Assembly (NCBI RefSeq): GCF_900109265.1
Contig: NZ_FNZM01000026.1
Coordinates: 1-64,000 of the forward strand
DNA length: 64,000 nucleotides
Reading direction: 5' to 3'
Source: Paraburkholderia tropica
Lineage (GTDB): Bacteria; Pseudomonadota; Gammaproteobacteria; Burkholderiales; Burkholderiaceae
The notes below the pieces were generated by a model. The model searched no databases. It saw only the letters and a list, made by a program, of their open reading frames with translations, and was not told the DNA's origin. A program made the position numbers and the translations under genes. Below, piece by piece: positions 35,838-44,667 of the stretch. Numbering within the stretch: the stretch's first letter is position 1; each line of letters begins with the position of its first letter.

Positions 35838-36067
35838 AGCGCTCGCGAACTCGCCAGGCGAGCTAACTGCGACCGGGTTTGGCGGCCAACCGTTGGCGGT
35901 GGAGGGTTCGAAAATCCAGAGTCCCGCCTGCAGCAGCGTTGGCGTCGGTGTGCCCGTTCAGCTTTATCGGAAACATACGATTCACGGCAAGCAGGCACTG
36001 TTGAGTGACGATCTGTGCTTGTGCCAATGCAATCAACGTCCGAAGTTGATCGCGTCGCGAACAGACA

Positions 36068-36345
36068 TGTCGATGTCATTCACGAGCGACGAGGCTGCGG
36101 CGTTGAGCGCGGCGGCACTCGCGGGGGTGGGCGGCGCGGAGTCCAGCTCGACGGCTTCATCGGGAAGCGGCTCCGCGCCTCTTTCCGGCGCTCAGGCATT
36201 TGAATATGGAGATGTCACGGCGGGGGCGGGCACTGATACCGCGGCGCGGGGCGTGAGTGAACAGCAGGAGGCGGACTGCCATGCTGAGTACGAACGCAAT
36301 CTGGACGAATGTAACATGCACCGGCCGGCGATCTGTACACGTTAA
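36068..36345 (+). pseudogene. Possible toxin-tail-like small gene, frameshifted
   Basis: The frame begins MSMSFTSDEAAALSAAALAG, an Ala/Ser/Gly-rich linker, and ends in DCHAEYERNLDECN before a stop. In the next frame the sequence continues TLISCKQNAFKTYNQCRGF. Joined, these give a tail with four spaced cysteines of the form C-x2-EY...DEC...C...F-x2-Y-x2-C. I recall such tails at the ends of Burkholderia secreted-toxin proteins of the PAAR or Rhs type. The N-terminal delivery domain is absent. This reading is tentative. Confidence 0.35.
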
Positions 36346-36400
36346 TCTCCTGCAAGCAGAACGCCTTCAAAACCTACAACCAGTGTCGAGGTTTCTAGTC

Positions 36401-36667
36401 ATGGTCGCGCCATCGAAGTCGTTTGTCCTGACGTTCAACGAAGATCTGCAGCAGTTCGAAATGTGCTCCCTTAACGACGCGGACCTTGCCGCGCTGCGTG
36501 AGAACGCGCTGGTCGCGCCCTGGCCGATTGCATCGATCCCAGGCGGTGAGCTCACTGGGAAAGTTGCCGCCCGCATCGGCGCAGGCGCGCTCGGAATCCT
36601 CTCGATCTATCACCCTGAGATCAAGCGCCGCCTGAAGGTTAAACCGGATGACTATCCGCTTCCTTGA
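36401..36667 (+). CDS. Hypothetical protein, possible immunity partner
   Basis: The 88-aa product (MVAPSKSFVLTFNEDLQQFE...) has a strand-rich start and a C-terminal basic end (EIKRRLKVKPDDYPLP). It directly follows the frameshifted toxin-tail-like gene, in the position where immunity genes are usually found. No sequence motif supports immunity function, so this is context only. No strong ribosome site precedes the ATG. Confidence 0.4.
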   Translation: MVAPSKSFVLTFNEDLQQFEMCSLNDADLAALRENALVAPWPIASIPGGELTGKVAARIGAGALGILSIYHPEIKRRLKVKPDDYPLP

Positions 36668-36705
36668 GTTTGCAGGACGCGGCCGCCGTACACCGGACCG
36701 ACGGG

Positions 36706-37653
36706 TCACACCGTGGAGCGACGCCACGCACTCATGTGTCGGATGAGCGCCCGTGAATCACCGCGGAGCTTGTCCATCAACATGTCCAGATGGCGCAAGG
36801 CCTCGCCATGCGAAGGGTTGATCTGGAGGCACTGCACATACGCCTGCGCGGCGCCATCGTAGTCGCCGAGCTGCTCGAGGACGCATGCGTGGCTGAACGC
36901 GGCGTCGTCGCTGTGCGGATTTAGTTCCAGGCAGCGCATGTACCCCCGGGCGGCTTCGTCAAGTTTGCCCGCGTGTTCCAGCAGTACGGCGCGGTTGTAA
37001 TGCAGCAGTTCGGCTTCGTTGAAATGCTTGAGGGCCTGTTCGAAGACGATCAACGCATCAGAGCAGCGATTATCGCTGCGGGAGAGCATGGCCCCAAGGT
37101 TGTTGTACGCGTGATAGTGCGGCATCGGTGATAGTTCGATCACCCGGCGGTACGCGTGTTCAGCTGCGGCGGGGTCACGTTCTTGCAATCGCTCAGCCTT
37201 TGCGTACCAGTCCGCAGCCAGTCTTGCTCGTTGTTCAATCCGGGCGGGCGACGCTTCCAGCGGCGTTACAGCGTTTTTTGTGACGCTGTCGCCGAAGTCG
37301 AGCAGCAACTGGCCGGAATTCGCATCCCACTGTGTTTCGCTGCTCCTTACGGCGATGGTATCGCCGACTGCACTGATGTGGAGTCCTGATAATGGCGTTT
37401 CGTCGGAAAGGCTCTTCTTCACGTTAGCCAGGGCGCGCAGGATTCTCCGTCGGGGAACCTCTGACGTGCGCAATCTAAGGGCTGTGCGCAACACCACAAT
37501 GTCCCGAAACGAGAACCGGAGTTCGTTCCTGTGGCCTCGCACCGGGGCAACGAGTCCACTCGCGATCAGACTGGACAGGGTGCGCCGTGATACGCCCAAC
37601 ATGGATTGAAGCTCACGGGCTGTGTACCCGTCGACCGCCGGGCGGCATGTCAC
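36706..37653 (-). CDS. MerR-type HTH and TPR repeat protein
   Basis: The 315-aa protein starts with a MerR-like winged helix-turn-helix (YTARELQSMLGVSRRTLSSL, then ASGLVAPVRG). From about residue 150 it has four to five tetratricopeptide repeats, for example AYNNLGAMLSRSDNRCSDAL and DAAFSHACVLEQLGDYDGAA. It has no metal-binding cysteine cluster of classical MerR proteins. GTG at 37653 overlaps the TGA at 37650 that is the likely Ku stop, so it is translationally coupled to Ku. A role in controlling or assembling the NHEJ system is plausible but unproven. Confidence 0.75.
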   Translation of the reverse strand: MTCRPAVDGYTARELQSMLGVSRRTLSSLIASGLVAPVRGHRNELRFSFRDIVVLRTALRLRTSEVPRRRILRALANVKKSLSDETPLSGLHISAVGDTIAVRSSETQWDANSGQLLLDFGDSVTKNAVTPLEASPARIEQRARLAADWYAKAERLQERDPAAAEHAYRRVIELSPMPHYHAYNNLGAMLSRSDNRCSDALIVFEQALKHFNEAELLHYNRAVLLEHAGKLDEAARGYMRCLELNPHSDDAAFSHACVLEQLGDYDGAAQAYVQCLQINPSHGEALRHLDMLMDKLRGDSRALIRHMSAWRRSTV

Positions 37654-38562
37654 TTCCGCGCTCGCTTGGCGGGTGCGGCCGCCGGCGCGGCTTCTGCGCG
37701 TTGACGGTGCGCGCGCGCTTCGTTGCGGGAAGCTGCGCCACTTCTGCTGATTTTGCGGCCTTGCCCGACGCGGGCTTTGCCTTCCCGACGCGCGTGAGGC
37801 TCGCCCGCAAAGCTTCCATGAGGTCGATGACCTGGCCGCCGGAGGGCACAGTTTCTTCGGTCGGCGCGACGATTTGCTGGCCTTCGATTTTCGCGTCGAT
37901 TGCAGCGAGAACCCGTTTCTGTTCTACGTTCTCGTACTGTTCTGAATCGTATGTCTCGGATTCGCCCTGCGCGATAATCTGTAGCGCGAGCTTTAGCTCC
38001 GCATCCGACACCGGAACGTGTTCGATGTCCAGGTCCTTGAGTGAGCGAACTTCGGCCCCCCATAAAGCTGCTGGAAAACGAGGCCGTCGTCTGTCGCGCG
38101 GATCTGGACCATGTACGTCTTGCCCTTGTTGTTCCAGCTGGCGAGGGCACACCGGCCGCTGGCCAGCAGCGCGCGCTGAAGGAGGCTGTAGGGCTTGGCG
38201 CCGCGCTTGTCGGGGGCGACGAAGTACGCCTTGTCATAATAGATGGGATCGACCGCTCTGTCAGGCACGAAGGCCAGAATCTCGACGATATGGCTTGGAC
38301 TTTCTTCCAGCGCTTTCAACTCGTCTGCCGTGAAAACGACGAATTTTCCTTTTTCGAATTCGTACCCCTTATTCATCTCGGAGCGTTCAACCTTCTTGCC
38401 GGTGCTCTTGGATACGTATTGCTGCTCCACCCGGGAACCGTCGGGCGCGAGCATGTTGAACCGGATTGTCGCGGAACTCTCCGTCGCGCTGTAGAGGCGA
38501 ACGGGAATCGACACGAGGCCGAAGCTCAACGAGAGCGAGGCGATGGATCGGGCGGTAGCCAT
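37650..38562 (-). pseudogene. ku: Ku, non-homologous end-joining protein, frameshifted
   Basis: The 5' part encodes a typical bacterial Ku: SIASLSLSFGLVSIPVRLYS, then RSEMNKGYEFEKGKFVVFTA and DRAVDPIYYDKAYFVAPD. After VFQQLYGG the frame is lost at a run of six C (plus strand 38056-38061). It resumes in another frame with AEVRSLKDLDIEHVPVSDAE and DLMEALRASL. The basic C-terminus also reads better in a third frame (AAAPAKRARK to 37650) than in the one ending at 37613. Start at 38562 has AGGA 7 bases upstream. A homopolymer error or a true mutation could explain it. Confidence 0.8.
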
Positions 38563-38751
38563 GGCCATTTCCTTGCGGAGCGTGGCGCTCCATGAACGGC
38601 GCGACTGGCGATCGCCGCGCACCGATAATCCAGATTAGCAGGTGCTGGGACTTTCCTGAAACCCCTCCGCGAAGAGCAGAAAGCATGCCGTTACTGTCCA
38701 ACCCACGTGCATGCGAAAATGCTGACGCGCCTTTTATTCTGAGGAATGACG

Positions 38752-38994
38752 ATGTCCATCGACCCGACCGAGATCGAACTGGCCAGTCTTCAGGCCGAGA
38801 AGAGCCAGCTGGTCTTTGAGCTGCGCGCAGCCCATCAGATCATCCGCAACGCCCTGAGCGTCATGACGATCGACGAGCAGATTCGCTGGGCAGAGATGAA
38901 CGCGCGCGACGGCGTAGACGGCGATGGTGCTACCCGGGCGACAGAGCGCGACGCGCTACTGGCACACCCGCGAATGGCGATCGGCTCGGCGTGA
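38752..38994 (+). CDS. Small hypothetical protein
   Basis: The 80-aa product (MSIDPTEIELASLQAEKSQL...) starts with a short helical, coiled-coil-like region and continues with VMTIDEQIRWAEMNARDG. GAGGA lies six to seven bases before the second ATG, which was therefore chosen. No family recognised. Confidence 0.5.
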   Translation: MSIDPTEIELASLQAEKSQLVFELRAAHQIIRNALSVMTIDEQIRWAEMNARDGVDGDGATRATERDALLAHPRMAIGSA

Positions 38995-39114
38995 GCGCGA
39001 AGTTCAAGATCCTGCAATTGAGATCCGCGCCAGTCATCGCATATATTGCCGAAACAATGACAGATGTATTGCGAAGTACACGTCGTGCCGTAACTCAGCA
39101 GCATGCATGGTGGC

Positions 39115-39510
39115 TTATTCTTCGTTCTCGGGCCAGACCCGAAGTCGGGCGATTTCAAATGCGCGCCGACGCTCCGGTACACCTCTGCGGGTGAGCCACC
39201 GCTTCGAGGTTGATTGCCAGGAATCAATGTCGAACCGCGTCCAGTCGCCGACCTGACGCCTGACTACCCGCGTGGTTTCAAGGCCCGGGGTCTCAGACTC
39301 GATGAGCAGGATGACCTTCGTCTTTGAGTTCGCGAAGCTGTCTTTCTCCAGCACGAGCGCGGAAGGTGGCATTGCCTCCGGAGACGTCGTTTCGCGCCCG
39401 GTGGGCGGGCGGTCTTCCGGACATTGCTTTGCCGACTGGTCGTCAGCTTCGGTTTCTTGCGGTGTCATGGCAGGAACGGGCAAATTCGGCACGAGGGGCG
39501 TACCGCTCAT
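39115..39510 (-). CDS. Hypothetical protein
   Basis: The 131-aa frame has a polar first half rich in Pro/Glu/Thr and a better-structured second half (KTKVILLIESETPGLETTRV, then TRFDIDSWQSTSKRWL). The second half looks like genuine coding sequence with strands and a helix. The start is uncertain; no good ribosome site precedes the first ATG. No family recognised. Confidence 0.4.
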   Translation of the reverse strand: MSGTPLVPNLPVPAMTPQETEADDQSAKQCPEDRPPTGRETTSPEAMPPSALVLEKDSFANSKTKVILLIESETPGLETTRVVRRQVGDWTRFDIDSWQSTSKRWLTRRGVPERRRAFEIARLRVWPENEE

Positions 39511-39681
39511 CTGCGGAGCCCATGCTGCGAAATAGGTGCCTTTTTGATTACGGAATCTGCGGGAAAAACTTTAGCATGTGCTTAAAACGGCTTGCGGGCT
39601 GCGTACTCCGGGAGTGATTCCCGCAGCTGGCAGCCTTGGGACGCCGCGGACTGTAGCCATAACCGCTCGAAGAGCATTTGT

Positions 39682-39903
39682 GTGAAACAGATTTTTATCA
39701 AAAGGAATGAGGCCATCCGCCTGTTAATCAAGAAGCGGGCGACGAGCGCGGGCGCGAAACCTCCGCGCGTCCAGACGACCGGCAGCGATATCGCGCCGGC
39801 TGCCGCTCTGGAGAGGCTCCTGCTCGACGTTCGGGCCGGTCGCATTAACGAATTTCATCTCGATGGTGATGACGGACCACATCACATCGTCATCACGAAC
39901 TAG
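39682..39903 (+). CDS. Small hypothetical protein
   Basis: A 73-aa product from GTG (VKQIFIKRNEAIRLLIKKRA...) ends with ALERLLLDVRAGRINEFHLD and HHIVITN. The ending pattern of an amphipathic helix plus two strands looks like real coding sequence. The start is uncertain, with only a weak purine stretch upstream. Function unknown. Confidence 0.4.
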   Translation: MKQIFIKRNEAIRLLIKKRATSAGAKPPRVQTTGSDIAPAAALERLLLDVRAGRINEFHLDGDDGPHHIVITN

Positions 39904-40752
39904 GTGTAGACAGTGATGATCCCAGCCGACTGGCTTTCTGTTTTCAAGCGGATGTACGAAGAGCGGCAATCTGCCGATGTGGATCGGCAGCACACGGATT
40001 TCGCGGTTCCTCGCCCGCAACCGCGGTTTGCTCGAGCCCGATGACATTTCCTGCTCATTGAGATCGGGGCCTTGCTGCTTTTTGGTGAAAACCCGCAACG
40101 GAAGTGACTTACCGCCGTCGGTCCATTCGGCAGCGAAAGAGCAGGAAACGGTGGATAAGGGTAATCTCCGATTGCGCCCAGAAAAAGCCCCTGAGGCGCT
40201 CCTCCTGTTTTGCCGCAGACTTGTTCTGCGGTTTTTTTGTCTCGCCAAAAGATGCGGTGGCACTGGCCAGGCTTGAGGGGGTAATCGATGCCCGCGGAAT
40301 CGTCGAGGGTGCACTGGCCGAGTCGCGGGAGCGCGAGCAGGAGCGCGAAGCGGAGGTGTCCGCACTCCGTGCAGAGCTGACGGCCATTCGCGTGTCAATC
40401 GCGGGCGGCGCGCGAAAGCGCGTCCCGTTGAGGTTCACGGTCGTGAAAAGAAGAATGGATGACTGGATACTGTTACCGACCGGTAAGTTGGGCTGTTGGA
40501 CAAAAATGGATATCGGTAGCCTGCCGACGGGGAGGGCTGCGCAGAATCGTTTTCCGGGAAAGCCGCTATTATCAAACCCCGGTTGTTTCGCCTGCGAGTG
40601 CCGCAATGACCGGCTGGTCATGTCGCATGGGGCGCTCCGAATAGCGACCCGGCAGTTCAGTCGGAAAAATCGCACCGTTTCCGTTTCAGGCCGGAAAAGA
40701 GCGCAGAGCGGACACCTGGGCAAAACTCCAGATGAACCGATGAACGTTAAAG
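39904..40752. other. Gene-poor stretch with a terminator and coiled-coil remnant
   Basis: About 850 bases with no clear gene. A strong terminator is at 40213. After it, a frame beginning near 40256 encodes a charged coiled coil (EGALAESREREQEREAEVSA, then LRAELTAIRV). It continues with less convincing sequence and no ribosome site. It could be a remnant of a KfrA-like or other coiled-coil protein. Confidence 0.35.
40213..40238 (+). terminator. Intrinsic terminator
   Basis: CCGCAGA pairs perfectly with TCTGCGG around CTTGT and is followed by seven T residues. No clear plus-strand gene ends just upstream, so it may end an unrecognised transcript. Confidence 0.75.
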
Positions 40753-41658
40753 ATGACAGCACATTTCAAAGCGAGCGCGGGCCGTACGGCCTCCTATCCC
40801 ATCACACGTGAGCAGGTTGAGGAACGTCTGGGACGGAGGGCGCCTTGGTTTCGTCCTGGTCAGTTGCGTGACGACGACAAGCATTTCGCCGTGTGTCCGT
40901 ACTGTGACAACGCCATTCAGCTGAAGGGCATATATCGCAGACACGCGACGAGTCCCCGCCCATATGGTAGTCACGTGGGTGCGCCGATCGAGGGATTCGC
41001 GTTCGATCGGGTCGACCTGGAACATTGTCCGTTTCGACTCAGTCGCCAGTCGCATGGGAGGGCGGATCGTCGGGACATGGGACCGGTTGCGCGCCAGCTG
41101 ATCGAACTGGCGATTTCGGAGTTTGACCGGATCGTTCTGATCCTGAGAGGGGACTTTGGCTTTCGCTTCTCGGACGCATTTGCCGGGCGAATGCTCAATC
41201 AATGGTTCGATTCGCGAGGTTTCTGTTATACCGGCGCTCATCTGCGAAATCTCCCGTGGATGATTGCGTATTTCGGACCTACGCAAACACTGTTTGGTCA
41301 GCGAGTCGGTGAAAATGCCGAGCTCTCCGACCGCATCAGGCAGAAGGTTCCCCAGGCCGGGCTCCCGAAAAGCGGGTGGCTGGAGAGGGGCACTGGCCGG
41401 TTTACTGTCGAGCTGCAGTGCCTGCACCACCGGATGGTGCAGATGGACACCGGTCTGCTGCGCGAGAGCATGAAGCTGCGGGTCCAGGATTTCACCTTGT
41501 CCAACGACGCGACGGTTGCGCCGACGCTCTATCAGAAGGAAGTCATTTTCGACCCCGATCGGTTCGAACGTCTGATGCACACCCGGAGTGAGCGCGCACG
41601 GAGGGACGAGAGGCTGCTGGAACGCGCCCGGACAATTGCTGCGAAGTGGCAACCCTGA
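40753..41658 (+). CDS. Conserved-looking hypothetical protein with CPYC motif
   Basis: The 301-aa protein has good coding character but no family I can name. An early HFAVCPYCDNAIQLKGIYRR looks like a zinc-knuckle half (CPYC), with later HCPF as a possible partner pair. A central region (LILRGDFGFRFSDAFAGRML) and a long C-terminal helix of Arg/Glu (RSERARRDERLLERARTIAA) follow. It is closely followed by a truncated helicase gene, 20 bases before its chosen ATG, so the two may form an operon. It could be a DNA- or RNA-associated accessory protein. Confidence 0.6.
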   Translation: MTAHFKASAGRTASYPITREQVEERLGRRAPWFRPGQLRDDDKHFAVCPYCDNAIQLKGIYRRHATSPRPYGSHVGAPIEGFAFDRVDLEHCPFRLSRQSHGRADRRDMGPVARQLIELAISEFDRIVLILRGDFGFRFSDAFAGRMLNQWFDSRGFCYTGAHLRNLPWMIAYFGPTQTLFGQRVGENAELSDRIRQKVPQAGLPKSGWLERGTGRFTVELQCLHHRMVQMDTGLLRESMKLRVQDFTLSNDATVAPTLYQKEVIFDPDRFERLMHTRSERARRDERLLERARTIAAKWQP

Positions 41659-41678
41659 GAAAAGCAGGCATACCAGGC

Positions 41679-42542
41679 ATGGCTCTTTCGTTCCACCCGA
41701 CCGACGAGCAGTGCGCCCCCCTCGAAGCAGCACTACTGGGCGGGAACCTCAAGATCAAAGCCTTCGCTGGCGCAGGCAAGACGTCGACACTCCAGTTGCT
41801 GGCCAGCGCCTTCGGACAGCGTCGCGGCATCTATCTCGCGTTCAATCGCGACATTGCAGCGGCCGCCGCGCGAAAATTTCCGATGCACGTTCCGGCGCGC
41901 ACCATCCACGCACAGGCGTGGGGCGCGGCCGACGCCACGCTCAGGAGGCGTGGCAGCCTGGACGCCGAGCCGCCGCATGTTCTTGCGACGCGCCTGGGTA
42001 TCGGCGCGGTGCAGGTGCAATCGGTGACCAACCGGATGGTCGAACTTGTGCCCTTCGAGACGGGGCGGATCGTCGCCGATGCGCTTGGCCGGTTCTGTCG
42101 CTCGGCCGACCCTCAGCCGGAGGCGTCGCACATCGTTGTGGACGAGAAGATCGACGGGGCGGACGCTGCGCAACTGCGTCACTGGCTGTTGCCGTTCGTG
42201 CGGCGACTGTGGGAGGAGAGTGCCGCGCCGCGCGCGCACAGCGCCGTGACGCCGGACATAGTGCTCAAGCGGTGGGCAATGTCGGCGCCGCTCATCGACG
42301 TGGACTACATTCTGTTCGACGAAGCGCAGGATAGCGATGGTGTGATGCTCTCGGTGCTCGCGCGCCAATGGAAGCGGGTGAGGGTGGCGAACGACTTCAG
42401 ATTCCGGGGCGGCGACGGAAATCCGTTTCCTGACGAAGACGAGTTGCGGCTGCTTTACGTGGCTATCACGCGCGCGCAGCACGTGCTGGACATTTCCTCG
42501 ATGCGCTCTGAGCTGCTGCGACTGGTTACTTGCGGCATGTGA
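41679..42542 (+). pseudogene. UvrD/Rep-type helicase with internal deletion
   Basis: The 287-aa frame keeps both ends of a superfamily 1 helicase. AFAGAGKTSTLQLLA is Walker A, YLAFNRDIAAAAARKF is motif Ia, ILFDEAQDSDGVMLSVLARQ is Walker B. LRLLYVAITRAQHVLDIS is motif VI. Between the Q after DEAQD and WKRVRVANDFRF, all of motifs III to V are missing in one in-frame gap near 42370. Full-length relatives have about 500 to 550 residues. It should not unwind DNA, although ATP binding might persist. The frame is otherwise open, so the shortened protein is probably made. Confidence 0.65.
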
Positions 42543-42996
42543 AGTGGGAATCGACGGTGCGATTCTGTGTCGATATATACGAACGATTTTTTGCGAAATT
42601 GCCGGGCGATTGCGGTCCCTCTGCGGCGGCACGGAGCAGCATCCGATGATCGCAATTTGAGAAGGAGGGCGTAGGAGATCGCGCACCAGCCTTCTGACAA
42701 ACCGGTCGTATGCAAATGCGGGGATCAGCTCAAGCGAACACCGGGATAGATGCCATCGCAGAAGGACCGGTTTTTTTAACTGCCGCGGCACTAGGAGCGG
42801 CGGCTTCAGGGCGTTTCCGGCAACTAGGTGCCGTCAATTGCCGGGTCAGCCGCAATCGGCTTCAAAAGTTAGCAGAGCGCCTTTCGAGTGATGGGCCGTG
42901 GGCCATCACTCGGGGCTTAAAGATGAGTCTCCGACGGGCTCTCACTTCGTCCAATATTTCGCCCGCTTTTCTGGCCGCGAGAGCAGCCCCCCGCAC
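42543..42996. other. Intergenic stretch with a perfect hairpin
   Basis: About 450 bases between the convergent helicase and H-NS genes. No gene is supported. It contains the 10-bp inverted repeat at 42885-42912 and AT-rich patches around 42570-42600. Confidence 0.45.
42885..42912. repeat. 10-bp perfect inverted repeat
   Basis: CGAGTGATGG and CCATCACTCG flank an eight-base spacer. There is no T run on either side, so it is not a standard terminator. It lies 85 bases beyond the stop of the H-NS-family gene. Confidence 0.6.
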
Positions 42997-43299
42997 TTAA
43001 CGGAGAAGAAACCTGTCTCGATTCGTGACGTTGGCGATCCAACTGGGTGCGCGGCCCCTTCCTGACCAGGTCGCCCCGGTGACTGGGTCACGGTATTTCG
43101 GTGGCAACGGCTCATGGACACGCTTTTTCGATACCCCAAGACTCAGAGATTCCCCGAAGACATCTTCTACGGTTAGTCCAAACTCGGCGACCTTGGCGCG
43201 GATGTCCGCGAGTACTTCTGCAACCTCCGAAGCTCTTGCGATCGCAGCCTGTTCCTCCAGTTCTGCGATCTGGGCTCTAAGCTCACTGTATGCCCCCAT
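42997..43299 (-). CDS. H-NS family nucleoid protein
   Basis: The 100-aa protein is an H-NS/BprA-type DNA-binding protein of the Burkholderia kind. A coiled-coil dimerisation helix (ELRAQIAELEEQAAIARASE) is followed by a C-terminal DNA-binding region. There, KYRDPVTGATWSGRGRAPSW is the conserved motif that contacts the AT-rich minor groove. GGAGGG precedes the ATG at 43299; the frame extends upstream but without a site. Such proteins silence horizontally acquired AT-rich DNA. An AT-rich promoter in this window (near 61839) is a possible target. Confidence 0.9.
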   Translation of the reverse strand: MGAYSELRAQIAELEEQAAIARASEVAEVLADIRAKVAEFGLTVEDVFGESLSLGVSKKRVHEPLPPKYRDPVTGATWSGRGRAPSWIANVTNRDRFLLR

Positions 43300-43483
43300 T
43301 CCGCTCACCCTCCGGCAAAGATGTCTGGAAACGATACACCAAGTGAAAAGCACTTGTTGCCGCCTGACCGCGATAGCCGTGGACATTCTCGGGTCGCGGT
43401 GCCGTGCGGCTTTAATGAACGGTGTTTGCCTGCCGCGCGCCGCGCCAGTTTCGGGCCGCCGAACGAAAGAACATGCGCCGCTA

Positions 43484-43972
43484 TCAGGCACGGCGAACCT
43501 CCGAACTGGCGTCAGGTCCGAACGGCAGGCCTATCGCCGCGAGCACGCGTCGCGCCTGCGCAAATCCGCTATGCGGATGACGCTCGAAAATGTGATTGAA
43601 CTCTTCGACGAGTGCGCGAGCACGCGACGGAATGGGCGCGTCGGGGCCTAGCATCAGGGCAGTCTGTCCGAACGTCACCGGTCCTGTCTTTATCATCGCA
43701 CACAATCCGGTCTGTGCCCTGCCGCGCCCGAACAACTCCATGCCATAGGCGCGGATCATGGCGCGCACGATCGCTTCGGCTGCAGGTGCGAGGGGAGGCA
43801 TGGCCTCAACCAGCCGCACGTGTGGCGAGCGTGCATCCGGTTGCGTGAACCGTCCTATATCCTCTATGTCGGAGTCCAGACGCTGCACTGGTAGATCCGC
43901 GCTGAACATCATGAGTCGAATGCGCTCGTAGAGCGCATCCTCTTCCGCTCTGGTGATCGGGATGTTTGACAT
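43484..43972 (-). CDS. Hypothetical protein
   Basis: The 162-aa product (MSNIPITRAEEDALYERIRL...) is mostly helical, with APAAEAIVRAMIRAYGMELF and a later RARALVEEFNHIFERHP. No known motif was identified. It begins 4 bases after the stop of the upstream minus-strand gene, so it belongs to the same operon. AGAGG lies just before ATG. Confidence 0.6.
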   Translation of the reverse strand: MSNIPITRAEEDALYERIRLMMFSADLPVQRLDSDIEDIGRFTQPDARSPHVRLVEAMPPLAPAAEAIVRAMIRAYGMELFGRGRAQTGLCAMIKTGPVTFGQTALMLGPDAPIPSRARALVEEFNHIFERHPHSGFAQARRVLAAIGLPFGPDASSEVRRA

Positions 43973-43976
43973 TCCT

Positions 43977-44219
43977 CTACCTCGGGGGCCCTTGAATGAT
44001 TTCCTTCGAAGCCTCTCCACGTATGTCGTCGGGATGGAGCGCGTTGAGGAACGTCCGGCCCTTACCGGTGAGGTACGCTCGGGGTGTTCCTTCACCACAG
44101 TGCTCCAGTATGACCAGTTGACGTTCGAGCAGGGCATCGAGCTCGTCGCGGTTCATGTCTAGCTGGTCCGGAGCCTGGCGAACCAGCATCAGTGTCGCGA
44201 ATTCGTGTGGGCTGAGCAT
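43977..44219 (-). CDS. Small winged-helix-like hypothetical protein
   Basis: The 80-aa product (MLSPHEFATLMLVRQAPDQL...) has a helix-turn-helix-like order: MNRDELDALLERQLVILEHC, then a strand pair with TPRAYLTGKGRTFLNAL. That arrangement resembles small winged-helix proteins, which is a structural guess. GGGAGAAG precedes ATG. It is the middle gene of a minus-strand set downstream of the Hsp20 pair. Confidence 0.55.
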   Translation of the reverse strand: MLSPHEFATLMLVRQAPDQLDMNRDELDALLERQLVILEHCGEGTPRAYLTGKGRTFLNALHPDDIRGEASKEIIQGPPR

Positions 44220-44309
44220 TTTCTTCTCCCATGAAACGGAGCGCCGGCAGTAGCGACAATCTTTGGGGAAAACAGATACGTATTGCAATCCGGATGACGG
44301 GCGCGGCGC

Positions 44310-44594
44310 TCAGGCGCCGACGCAGGCTGGCGAACCACCGCTGTTGATGCATCCAGCATTGATGGCGCGTATTGCGTACCCAACCGCGTCGCGGCGAGCC
44401 TCGTCTGCGCTTCTCCACTGCGGCGCATACCGGGGTAGATGCCAGTCCGCGGTCACGTGCCCATCGCGCCGGATGCGCACGACTGCTACGTAGCTGTCTG
44501 GGACGGGAACCGGCGCCCAATGACGCACCGGAAACGCTCGGGTCTCGATATCGAAGCCTTTCCAGCATTCGCACCCGCTGTGTACGTTGTCCAT
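44310..44594 (-). CDS. Small hypothetical protein of the Hsp20 operon
   Basis: The 94-aa product begins MDNVHSGCECWKGFDIETRA and continues with YVAVVRIRRDGHVTADW and DEARRDAVGYAIRAINAG. The strand-strand-helix layout, with a conserved-looking W-P pattern, suggests a small alpha/beta fold. GGAGGAAGGT precedes ATG. It lies 73 bases after the second Hsp20 gene on the same strand. No function recognised. Confidence 0.6.
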   Translation of the reverse strand: MDNVHSGCECWKGFDIETRAFPVRHWAPVPVPDSYVAVVRIRRDGHVTADWHLPRYAPQWRSADEARRDAVGYAIRAINAGCINSGGSPACVGA

Positions 44595-44667
44595 ACCTTC
44601 CTCCGCATGACAGGCCACGCGAAACTGGCACGCGGGCCACTTCGCATGACCGGACTTGCACTGTTAT

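Noticed and set aside
40104..40811. 235-codon plus-strand open frame
   Set aside because: It runs through a strong terminator at 40213 and into the next gene; only a coiled-coil stretch looks protein-like.
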